NCBI GenBank assembly: GCA_001179505.1
Contig: CDMY01000553.1
Span: forward strand, 301,853-334,927
Reading direction: 5' to 3'
Source: Vitrella brassicaformis
Taxonomy: Eukaryota; Sar; Vitrellaceae
Length of the DNA: 33,075 nt
Below the pieces are notes generated by a model. It saw only the letters and a list, made by a program, of their open reading frames with translations, was not told the origin of the DNA and did no database searches. The translations under genes were made by a program, and so were the position numbers. Positions within the stretch are counted from its first letter, which is position 1, and the number at the start of each line of letters is the position of its first letter. Positions 10,723 to 20,378 of this stretch are shown in pieces.

Positions 10723-12748
10723 GACGAAGATCTGGGCAGATCTTTGGCTCAGCAGCGACAGCCAGAACGACTTGCTGCGCCCATGTCGGTAGATGAGAGT
10801 GGCTGTGGAGGATCGCTGTCGTTGCCCGTTAAGGCAACAGATGAGCCAGAGGGACGGTTCACGAGAAGGAGGGACAGTTCGGAGTGCTCAGGGTTCTCAG
10901 CATGCAGTTGCATTACACGGCGGGATCTACCCCAACACACGCAGCCTCTGACACCATCAGGTAAGTCTCATCAGACAGATCTGCAGTCAGGAAGTCTTAT
11001 CATTGCGGTCTTGCCTATCATCTGTCGGTTCGTTTGGCTTTGCCGCATGACGTTTGCTGTGTGTCACCTGCAGATGACACACAGCAACAAAGGCCGCCCA
11101 TGAGTGCAATGGCCCGCATTCCTCGAGTTGTGTCGAAGCGGCTCCCCAGCCGGCGATGGACGAAGGAGAAATGGAGCCGGTTCGAGAAGGAGTCCAAGCC
11201 GGTGACAATCGAGGGCAGTGCAGCGACAGGGAGGAGGCGGCTGGTGAATGTTGGTGTAGACATGGTGATACGACGGATCTACGGGGGAATGCAATGGATC
11301 AGAAAGGACGGGTACGCTGCGCTACAAGTGCCATGCGCCGGGCGGCGGATCTTTGCATGTGTCTTCGTGTGTGCTGTGCGTGCGTGGCAGGCCGTTGCTG
11401 ATTCACTATGCGGCAGTATATCGTGACCACCATGACCAACTGCGTGTGCTCAGCATCAACCAACACACGCCTAAGTCAGAGATGGACTGGTGGGCGCCAC
11501 ACCGCACAGCACAGCACGGTACACGGGGATTCATCCAACATCATGATGCGCTGTGAATGAGTGTCTGGTGTGTGCGTGTGTCTTTCTTGTCTTGTCAGGG
11601 TGCACCTGCACTTCCTCCGTGCCTGTTGTGACGGCATCCTCACGACGGGCCAGATTCTCAGATCCGAGCCGTCACTCACATTCGAGCACAAGCAGACCAC
11701 ATACTTCCGGCGGCAGCTTATGGCCGACAGGGAAGACATCGTGGACAAGACACACGACGGTCCGCTGCAGGTGTACGTCTTGACATCTGGTGACCACCTG
11801 CTGCGGGATGGGCAGGCCGGCAGGAGTAAGGGGCGGCCGATGCTCGAACACAAGACAATCAAGGTGGGTGGGCTGAGTACGAGATCTCACGTATCCTCTG
11901 TGTGCGCATGTTTTTTGTCGCTCTGGCTGTGTCTGTGTGTGTGCACTCAGCATCGCTCGTCATCGTGTCAGGTGAATCTGCTGGTGCCGCCAGACAGCCT
12001 GCCGGCCGTGCGCAAGGCGCTCGATGGCCGGCCCTGGGTGCAAGTGCTTCCGATCTCATCACCGCCGAGCAGGAGGGCAGCATCGGCATATGCACGTCAG
12101 GCCGACAACAGCGGAGAGACTGACACCATACCTGACATACGTAAGTCAGCTGCATGTTCTATGAGGACCATCCATCGCTTGATGTGCTCCACATGTCTGT
12201 CCATTCAGGCCATCTCCCCTCCCTCAGCAGCCATGCAGCCATCCACTCGGCCATTTCCCACCTGCAGCACATCAAGAGCACCAGAGCCCCAGCCAACCGA
12301 CGTCAGCCGGCAGCGGCACAAGACGCCACACCAGCCGACAGGGCAGAGGGCCCCTCAGTGCGTCTGGGCATCGAGGCGGGTGCGTCGATCAGCCGGTCGC
12401 TTCTGCTTCGCAAGGAGGTGGACGTCATCTTCCTGACGGTGTATGCGGGGCAGGTGCCGCAGAACTGCCAGGTGAGGTGCGCTTGAGTGGCGGGCCAAAC
12501 GCACCAACGGGGGCGTGGGTGCGGTGCGGATGGCTGTCATCCCCATGGCTTGTGGCTGCTATGTGGTGTGCAGGGCAATGTGCTTCTTTCTGCGGATGAG
12601 CTACGGGCGCGGTACACGTGCTGGCGGGCAGCCACTGAGGTCAGAGAGAGAAGAGGATACACACATGTCTTTTGTCGGCAAAGTGCCAAGATGGGTGTGT
12701 CTGTTTCAGGGTCACTGGACAGTGCTGTGCTTCCGACCAAGGCAATGA
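10723..12748 (+). CDS. Unrecognised protein, 5' end lost in gap
   Basis: Eight exons after the gap close in phase: to 10960, 11074-11311, 11391-11552, 11599-11863, 11972-12140, 12209-12471, 12574-12639 and 12710-12748 (stop TGA). Donors are GTAAGT, GTACGC, GTGAAT, GTGGGT, GTAAGT, GTGAGG and GTCAGA; most acceptors end in a pyrimidine-rich or TGCAG tract. I recognise no domain. The N-terminal visible part is Ser/Arg-rich. The middle is folded-looking, with Trp/His-rich segments (SEMDWWAPHRTAQH, VHLHFLRACCDGIL, LQVYVLTSGDH). A disordered Ala/Pro linker follows, and the end has a short hydrophobic strand pattern (EVDVIFLTVYAGQVP). The last two exons are only 66 and 39 nt. It is a good candidate for a lineage-specific protein. 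The start is unknown. Confidence 0.7.
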
Positions 12749-13132
12749 AGTATAGGGGAGAGTGCCATGGCGTGTGCAGATACTCATTTGAACGTCTCGT
12801 GTGTATGTTGACTGACATTGCTGATATCGATACGATACGCTGATTGATTGATGTGCAAAGTGATCGATGCGGTCCGAAAAAGAGAGACACGAGTGGGTCT
12901 GCCCTCGAAATAAGTGACTTTCGAAATATGCAGCCAGCCATCTTCACTTGCCCCTGACCTGACCCACAAAGCACTAATGTCTAGGTAACTAAGGACACGA
13001 TGCGCTCACCCCGCCCCGCCCGTGTACAGGAACAAGAACACACCCACACACGCCGCTGGGCAGAGCAACAAAAAGCCGAGCAGGAGACAGCAGCGCAGCA
13101 GCCGAGAAACAGCATCAGACCATATACATACG
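12749..13132. other. Short convergent intergenic region
   Basis: This 384 bp lies between two stop codons. No gene, repeat array or clear polyadenylation signal stands out. A GATTGATTGAT run lies at about 12841. Confidence 0.5.
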
Positions 13133-16100
13133 TCAGGTAGACATGAGTCCGTTGAAGGCGGCTGCCGTCCGTCTGAGCGACTGCACCACCATGATGGCAC
13201 ACTCAGGGCCGTACTGACGGATCAGCCCCTCAGATAGCCACCCGACGCATCCCTCTGGGTACTGGTCAGCGTGTTGGTGGTGCTGGTGGCTCCATGACGT
13301 GTGCCGCGGGTTGGCCGCCATCCCCTCACCCTTCCAAAACGACGTGCCGATGCCGCGGCCGCAAAAAGCACTGAGTGAGGCAACAAGAGACAGACAATAC
13401 GATGCATGTCAGGCTTTTGTATCCGTCGCTTGTGTCCGTGCGTACGCTCTGTCGAGTCGTCCTTCGCCCTGCATTACGCCGTTGACGAAAGCTGTCTCCT
13501 GACAGGACAACAGATAGAAAGGAGAGCAGCCAGATGGGCAAGGACCATGTCGGCCGCCGGTAGTCGATGTCTCTGGTACTTTTTGTCTGAGGTCCATGCC
13601 GTCGACTGTGAAGCCAGCCGGCACCAGCCAATTCAGCAACATGCGGCCTGGAGGGAAGGAGCCAGGTGATGGATGCGCTTTGTAGGTCGCGTGCCTACGA
13701 GGGCTGTCTTACCGGGGAGTTTGTTTGGCGCCTCCTCGTCTTCCTCAAAGCCCTTGTCGGCTGGGCAAGGCACAGGATCCTCTGACCCAAAAGGAAGAAA
13801 CAAGTCATGGGAGTGTTGCGCGCAATATGGATGCTGTCCTTTGCCCACTGTCTTCTCTTTGTCCATCCGACGTGTCTGCACTCTTCTTCTGCAGGGGAGG
13901 AACAGACACGACGCCGTAAATCATCAACCAACATGTGTGTCTCCATCCGTATATTCAGCGGCTGACCCTTTGCCTCTTGGCCTTGGCCTTGTTGGTCTGC
14001 AGTTCCACTTTCCTGCCCTCGAGCACATAGCTCTTGAGCTCGGCCTGCCGTGAGTGGTGCACTGCCACACTGTTGAGGATTACCAAGGCGTTCCGGTAGT
14101 TCAGACTCGTCGCTGCAAGACACCCCATCGTGGACATGAAACGGCAGACACCTCCTCTCTCAACAGCGTGCCTACATGGGCTGGACAGGCATGTGACGGC
14201 AATGATTGTGAGGTCGTTCATGCCGCTCTTGCACTGGATGAGGGCGGCCAGCAGTGACCGCCAGGGAGAGGGCGTGACGATACCCGGCTTGTGAGGCACC
14301 GGCGTGTCACACAGATGCTGCAGGTCAACGACACAGACAGATGCAAATACTCTGGACGGGGAATGATTCATGCACGATGCTTACCCCTGCAGGGACCACG
14401 TCTCTGTCCCCATAGCACCAATACTTGAGCAGCACTCTCTCGTCCTCATCCGACAAAGTGCCTTCTTCTGCCTTTTCCTCCCCTGTCTCCCCCACGTCGT
14501 ACACCACCCCTTGCTTCAGCAGCGAATACCCCAGCAGACGAGTCGAGTAGTTGCAGACCTGCTGCTGCGGCCCCTCCCGAGGCGCTAGAGGTGACCCGGT
14601 CACACTGCCAGGACCCCCCTCGCTGCCACAGTCGGCTCGACGGTGCGCAGTGCTCTTGATCGGGCTGCCTCCGACCTTGCCAAAGACGGTCTCGCGCATT
14701 GGTCTGCCGGTGGATGGGGGGACGTTGACGTCTGACGACTGTGTGGGCTGGGTTGAGCGCTTGGTTGCTCCTGGAGAGGGGTACGGGCTGTCCTTGTCTT
14801 CGCTGCTTTGGGTGGGCGGTGCGCTTATGTTGGAGTACCACCAGTCTTCCTGAGGGCGCGGCGCACAGGAATACGTGTGCAAGAGGATAAGCGATGGTGT
14901 CTGTGTCTCCCTACACACCAGTCTTGAGTAGAGGGCTGCTCCTTTTTGCGCTTTCTGCCTGTTCTCTTCTTCCCTTCGTGCCTTTTCCTGAAAGATATCT
15001 CATTATATAGGACAAGGCATTCTTGCACATGAAAATCGCCTTACCTCTGGGTCCTCCGCTTTGGGCGCAGGCGCCCTTCCCGCGTATGTTCCAGTCAGAG
15101 GCGCCCTCTTCGACCCGCTCTGACCGAATGGAGGCGCTCTTCCCCCCGTGGCATCGCTTTCCGTCCTGGTCAGGCCGAGCGGCATCAGTGCGTCAGCCAT
15201 GTTGGTCCTGTTCTTTGTCATATTGAGCTCGCCCCCTGTCTGTCTGTTCGCCTTGGAGTCTGCCGCCGCTGGGGCGATGGGAGTGGAGGTCCTATTGCCG
15301 GGAGGAGGGTCTGTACCAAGGGACACAAACAGTGTCGATTCGAGAAGGCATGAAGTGGGTCCGCTCACCGAGCGGTCGGAGTGCTTCAGCGGACCCTTTC
15401 CCCTTGCCGCCTCGACGCGCATCTTCCGTTTCCGCCTCAGCTTTCTCCGGCCTCAGCTCTCTCTTCACCATCTCAGTCGCCCCGACTGCGCTGCGGTATC
15501 GCACGTCTCCGCCGACCGATCGGCCTTTGGCACGGTTTTCGGGCGCTCTGCTGCTCTGATCGTCGCCTTTGGTTACCTCCTGTGCGAATGTCCGAATGAA
15601 TCCCTGCAAGGAACAGACGGTGTCGCTGCAGAGACTGTGTCTCTGTTGGTTGGTGCTGACCCTTTGAGTGAGCTCCACACTTTCGAGGAACTTGAGTGTG
15701 AAGGGAATGATCCAGATGAGGACGATAGCGGTGAGGATACTGACGATGCACGTGATGCACTTCATGACGGTCAACACCATCTGCGTCGACGCCTGCATAT
15801 TCACCACCAGAGACATGTACGTCAAGGGTAGGTATGGCGGGCAGCAGAGGAGAGCTCACCAGCCAAGCCTCTTGGAAGGACGACAGAAGATGCGTCATGC
15901 CGCAGAAGAAGATGAAAGCCTGCAAAACATGCACACGGAGACAAGATGGGAAAAAAGGACTCTGAGACGTGAAATGGATGGATGCGTCTCACGATAAACA
16001 GCGATCCGACACACAGGAGCTCCAGCGACTGTCTGGCAGTGAAGTCAGCGCTGCCAAGCTGACGGCTCATGGGGAAGAAATCTGCAAACGAGACGACAGG

Positions 16101-16703
16101 CGATCTGTGAGGTGCGAATCAGAGATGAAGAGGTCCACTCACCGACTCGCAGCTTTGACTTGGTGAGAAAGAGAAACAGTTGCAGCGGGATCGAGACATA
16201 AGAAATGGCAATCAATACGTCAAACAGGGAGTCCAACAGACGCTGAACAAGACACAAACACAGCAAACAAATGTTGAATTCAAGCACATGCAGCCATCAC
16301 AGTCACTCATCTTGACCTGCGTTGAGGACGAGTGTGTGAGGAGGTATTGGTGCCCTCCGTCGGTCTGCACGATAAATGCCTGGGTTCCCTTGAGCACCAT
16401 GTGCACTCCCACCTTCTGCCCCCCCTCATCGGTGAACCGGCACGTCACATGCTCCCCTTCCCGCCCACCCCCCAAGTGACTGTCCCGATGAAGCCGTCTC
16501 TCGCTCGTTCCGTTGGCTGCAGGGCCCCGCTTATGCGGCGGCGGCGGCCGTTCCCTCTTCGATGGCCACCACAGCTTGTGCAGGTGGTGAGGGGCGGGTG
16601 TGTTCTTGCGCAGGTTGTTGTTCACGGCGGGTGAGAATGCAGGCAAGGAGGCGAGCAGAAGGATGGCTGCCAACCACCACCGCATGAAAGCTGATGGGCG
16701 CAT
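13133..16703 (-). CDS. Ethylene-receptor-like membrane protein (ethylene-binding domain, no histidine kinase)
   Basis: Sixteen exons close in phase to 852 residues: 16703-16317, 16242-16143, 16081-15993, 15919-15860, 15792-15661, 15603-15369, 15310-15045, 14987-14919, 14849-14385, 14317-14176, 14112-13967, 13888-13849, 13781-13713, 13647-13580, 13498-13446 and 13370-13133. A signal peptide (residues 1-26) leads into a short luminal region. Residues 130-245 then give three hydrophobic helices matching the plant ETR1 ethylene-binding domain: FDVLIAISYVSIP, AFIFFCGMTHLL and QMVLTVMKCITCIV...IWIIP. Asp137, Tyr144, Ile195, Cys198 and His202 match ETR1 Asp25, Tyr32, Ile62, Cys65 and His69; Cys and His are its Cu(I) ligands. 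The helix 1-2 loop is about 21 residues longer than in ETR1. After this come a basic linker, a short coiled coil (EKARREEENRQKAQ) and about 450 residues I cannot assign. I see no GAF, H-box, ATPase or receiver motif. Ethylene or copper binding is inferred. Confidence 0.82.
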
Positions 16704-16813
16704 GTTGTGAATGGAAGATAAAACAGGACGTTGAGCCCTCTTCGAGATCAATTCGCACTTTTTTCCCTCCTCGAGATCCCATCCTTAAGCTCGCAATCGC
16801 GATCCAATCCCAA
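16704..16813. promoter_or_regulatory. 110-bp divergent promoter region (receptor-like gene / TDP2-like gene)
   Basis: The two start codons (16703 minus, 16814 plus) are 110 bp apart, so the promoters must overlap. Just before the TDP2-like ATG is AAGCTCGCAATCGCGAT (about 16788-16804). A related AAGCTCGCGATCG lies upstream of the 2OG oxygenase start. It may be a shared promoter element; this rests on two examples. Confidence 0.4.
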
Positions 16814-18701
16814 ATGGCGTCTGCTGGCGGTGGAGCGGCGCTTCGGAGGAGAAGGAAGAAGGTGCTGATATGTGTGTCGACCTTCGACGAACATATGGAC
16901 TTCGCGCCATCCATGACGCAATCTTCGCCGCCAGATGCGCCAGCAGGCACGGCTGACCACCCTGCGCCTCTTGCACAGGCGGCTCTCCCATCAACAAGCT
17001 GTGCAGATCAGCCCCTTCCCTCACATGCTGCCCCGGTGCCTGCGGCCGGTCAGCAGCAGCTAGAGATAGAGGAGGGAAGCAGCGATATCATGAACGTAAG
17101 CAAACAACAGCATGGCAAACACACAAACCACGGGTGTTTTGTGTTTCAGTATCGCAAACGGCAGCGTAAGCGTTGGGAAGCCCAGCAGCAGCTGCAACAG
17201 GAGGCAAGTGCAGCAGCAGCTGGGGATGAGGGAGAGGAGGCGCGCAAGACGTCCCGGACGTCGCTGACATCTTCGCCTGCAGCACGGCCGGGGTGTGTCG
17301 TGTGCGCATCGTCTGTGGCAGCTGCTCCATCTGAAGCGAAAGCCTAGTTGCAGCTTCTGTCCTGGTATGTGTGCTGGTGTGTACGTGGAGGCAGGAAGAG
17401 AGCCGCCATAGCTACCTACAATGTGTTGTGCTTGTGACTGAATCAGGAATGTGGACGGGTGCGACAAGAGGGATTTAGATGTGCGGCAGGCGGCCGTCTA
17501 TGAGTGGATCAAGGAGAACAAGCCAGACATCGTCTTCCTCCAGGAGGTCGTCAACACAACGCTGGTCGGTAGACCTGTCACGATAACAACACAATACATG
17601 CGACAAGATACATGCGTGCCCATTCACAGTGCACTTGCGTTGTTCTGCAGACCATCCTGCGCAAGCATCTGTCATACACATATGAGATAATCACACCCAA
17701 ACACCAACTGTGAGCGACAGGATGGATGCTTACACACTCACCATTGCCTGTCTGTCTGACTGTCATTTGTTTGCTTGCGTCAGGTTCAGCGAACAGCCGC
17801 CTTGCAAGTCGTGTCCTCATGTTTGTGCCATCCTGCTGGCCAAACAGTCCACGCGGCCGTGCAGCGAGCCGTCGACCTTGTGGTACCCCAACAGCAACAT
17901 GCGGTGGGTGCCAACCGCCATCTCCCAGCGAACCGATGTTCGTTGGGTCATTCTGCACGCACCTCACCTGCTGTGTCTTCCTGTCCTGTCATGCAGGCAT
18001 TTGCTGAGCATCCGTGCTCGCCCTACAGCCGCCGCGGCAGCACATGCGGAGGTATCAGTCAGCCGGGCACATGTCTGGATGCCATGTCCGCGGTATCGCT
18101 TGATTGCCTGCTTCTCTCTTCAGTTGAAGCTGGCTACGAGCCACATGGAGAGCTTGAAGCACAGTAGCTATCAACGTGTAGACCAACTGCACAGGACCGT
18201 CGAACTCATGGACCGGTACGAAGCGCAGAGCAGCACACAGAAGTGTGCATCAGATCTGGGCTGCATGCAGGTGTCGGGACGACACCGCCACGCCCAACGT
18301 GTGTACGGTCATCGTAGGAGGCGCCCTCAATCTGCGAGACTGGGAGGTGAATTGTGCAGGTACTCTTTTCTGCCGTGGAGATACCAAATATCCCGTCATG
18401 TTTCCCTTTTTCTCGCCTCTGTATGTGTTTGTGTGCAGGCAGCATGCCCCCTCACATTCATGACGTGTGGGAGCTGCTGGGCAGGCCCGAGGGCTGTGGC
18501 GGCACGTGGAAACCTCACGGCGACAGCCACGTTTCCCGCCGGTTTGACAGGCTGCTGATCACACACCGGAGCCAGGCAGCACCTGCCTGCCGGTGGCAGC
18601 CCGTGTCGATGGAGCTGGTGGGCAGTGGCCGCTTGCTGTACGGCAGTGGCCCCTTCATCTCGGATCACTGCGGGGTGCTGGTGCAGCTGCAGCTCAGCTG
18701 A
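16814..18701 (+). CDS. TDP2-like 5'-tyrosyl-DNA phosphodiesterase, catalytic Asp replaced
   Basis: This protein belongs to the endonuclease/exonuclease/phosphatase fold. TDP2 enzymes remove topoisomerase 2 peptides from DNA 5' ends in the nucleus. Catalytic-part exons close in phase: 17447-17564, 17651-17709, 17784-17903, 17997-18051, 18124-18215, 18271-18359 and 18439-18701. TDP2 landmarks appear in order: NVDGCD (TDP2 NIDGL), DIVFLQEV (catalytic Glu), LATSHMES, VIVGGALNLRD (TDP2 VIFAGDTNLRD), HDVWELLGRP, RRFDRLL and ISDHCGVL (catalytic His). Ala stands where TDP2 has the catalytic Asp of GDTN; the following Asn is kept. The N-terminal part (16814-17095, then 17150 to about 17300) is Ala/Gln-rich with no clear domain. 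Its join to the catalytic part is unresolved: a stop TAG at 17345 must be spliced out, and a tiny exon ending CTG at 17370 probably supplies the first strand and the Trp before NVDG. Confidence 0.82.
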
Positions 18702-19621
18702 GGGGAGCGGGAGCAGAGTAGAGAGGTGGACAGTCGAGCCAAGGCAGGCCAGCCATGGGTGTTTTTTCTTCTATGCTGATACATACACTGTGGTGCGTGC
18801 CTGGCGCTCTTCGCTTTCTCTCCCTCCTCTCTTCGTTTCTTTGGATTCCGTATTAATATTGTGTGCATGTATTTTGTGTATATCTTCAGTTTGTCACTTG
18901 CGCTTAATTGTGTATACAAACAAACATGGGTGTATGCGAAGCGAATCAATCTGTCTGTCTGTGTATTATTATCGGTTTCTCCCTCTTTTCTCCCACTGCA
19001 TGCGCGCGTGGGACCGGACCAATGCATGAATGTTCCACTGACGGCTACGGATCACTGCATATGGCCATGCCGCTGCGGATGAGTGCATCCATTCACGCAC
19101 ATCGAATGCGGTTCGTCCAGCCACTCTGTCTTTCGGCTCACACATGAATCCATCCCCGCCCGCACACCTTTCCGCCCCATGTACAGACATGCGGTGATCC
19201 ATCCCCATCCATCACGCCCGTCGTCCATCGATCACATGGATGCACCGCCAGTGCATGTGCGCGCCATGCACGCACCACACCGACGAGCACACCACAAAAG
19301 GCGAAACGCACAGACCTGCATGAATGTGAGATGAGAGACAAGGCGCAACTAGTTAGCTATGAGACACAACTGTAGCTATACGCAAGGAAGGCAAGACAGG
19401 GACGTGGATGCACACAGAGACAGAGAGAGAGAGGGAGAGCGAGAGAGGAACCTTGGTGTGGCGTTTGTTCTGAGAGCCCCAGACACGTCAACGAACAATA
19501 CGATACAGCACCACATACAGCAATGAGGCCTCGCTCAACCACCACACCACCACCACAAGACAAGGCAAGACCTCCCTCCTTTTCCCCCCGATGCCCAATC
19601 CCGCCCTCAGACGTCTGTCTG
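18702..19621. other. Intergenic region, no gene seen
   Basis: This 0.9 kb follows the TDP2-like gene. It is relatively AT-rich near 18840-18930 (likely 3' UTR and polyadenylation zone), then contains CCAT-rich tracts (about 19150-19230) and a short GA-rich run (about 19420-19450). Open frames are low-complexity and unsupported. Confidence 0.45.
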
Positions 19622-19772
19622 TCAGCCAAGAGAAAAGGCGTGGCGCATGTAGGGAACGAGCAGGTTGATCACGGTCTGCATGGTGTCGTCGTTCATCGGA
19701 AGGTCGGTCGCCAGGAGGAGAGCGCTGCGGGCAATGACAGACAACGTCACACCGTAGCTGCATTCATACACA

Positions 19773-19810
<38 letters not shown>

Positions 19811-20111
19811 CTCTCAGAGAGTGAGAGGTACGCGCCTCCCTCCCTCACTCCCTCCCTCCCCCCCTCCCTCACCGTGTGGTTTTGGTGTTGTGCCGCGTCG
19901 GTCACCGTGCCCGACATGCCGTTGTACTCAGGCGTACTCAGACCGGACACCCACACCTTGTCGCTGCCCCTCAGACCTGCGCCCACGCGAAACACGTCAA
20001 TCATCCACCAGCAGAGTTGTTGTCCCAAAACCCGTTGTGTGTAGTTTCCATGCCCTTGCCCACGGGAGAATGAGATAAATGGTCTTCATACAGCGCCTTC
20101 AGTGCAGACGT
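19622..20111 (-). pseudogene. Gene remnant made partly from an inverted copy of an oxygenase exon
   Basis: Three exon-like pieces lie on minus. The first, starting at 20111, reads TSALKALYEDHLS, nearly identical to the start of exon 2 of the 2OG oxygenase gene on plus, then diverges. The second (19976-19873) reads KVWVSGLSTPEYNGMSGTV, between a GCAG acceptor and a GTGAGG donor. The third (within 19757-19622) reads LLLATDLPMNDDTMQTV and ends in TGA. The protein-like frame of piece three does not follow in phase from piece two, and the intron between pieces one and two would be only about 32 nt. I see no start codon. It looks like a chimeric, broken gene, or a small real gene whose splicing I have misread. 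Confidence 0.45.
19767..19810. repeat. CA then GA dinucleotide array
   Basis: About twelve CA units pass directly into about ten GA units. On minus this lies in the intron between the second and third pieces of the remnant. Confidence 0.9.
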
Positions 20112-20194
20112 CTGCATGCAAGGAAACACACAGACACGCAGCAATGCACACGAGATTTGTATGTGTTGCCTATCATGCCGACCGGGGAAAGGGC
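20049..20194 (-). repeat. Inverted duplication, left arm
   Basis: Read on minus, this copies the plus-strand stretch 20755-20903 with few differences. It covers the end of oxygenase exon 1, all of intron 1 (shared GGTCGGCATGATAGGCAACA) and about 65 bases of exon 2. The arms are about 560 bp apart and point toward opposite strands. Confidence 0.88.
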
Positions 20195-20378
20195 TAAATA
20201 AGGACTTCTCGGCTCTCGGCAGCCGCCATCGCGAGATCTGATATCGATATGCGCTGTCTCACACAATAGCGCCCAGAAATCGCCCCCCTTTTCCCTCTCC
20301 TATTGCGAGCTAAGCTCGCGATCGGCGGCTCTTCTTAACGAAGCGTCCACGTCTATCCCCCGTCGGGGTGTCCTGTGG
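20195..20378. promoter_or_regulatory. Divergent spacer upstream of the 2OG oxygenase
   Basis: The spacer carries a 6-bp palindrome arm pair, GCGAGC-TAA-GCTCGC (about 20311-20325), followed by GATCGG, about 55 bp before the oxygenase ATG. The AAGCTCGC core also occurs just upstream of the TDP2-like ATG. A promoter role is inferred. Confidence 0.35.

Noticed and set aside
10063-11103. 346-codon plus ORF running through the N gap
   Set aside because: The middle is 100 unknown codons; continuity before the gap cannot be claimed. Only the part after 10722 is tied to downstream exons.
15148-15831. 227-codon plus ORF
   Set aside because: It is the antisense shadow of exons 5-7 of the ethylene-receptor-like gene, whose introns and helices fix the minus strand.
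13133-16703. Histidine kinase or phytochrome-type receptor
   Set aside because: The sensor matches the ethylene-binding domain, but no H-box, ATPase or receiver motif is present in the remaining residues.
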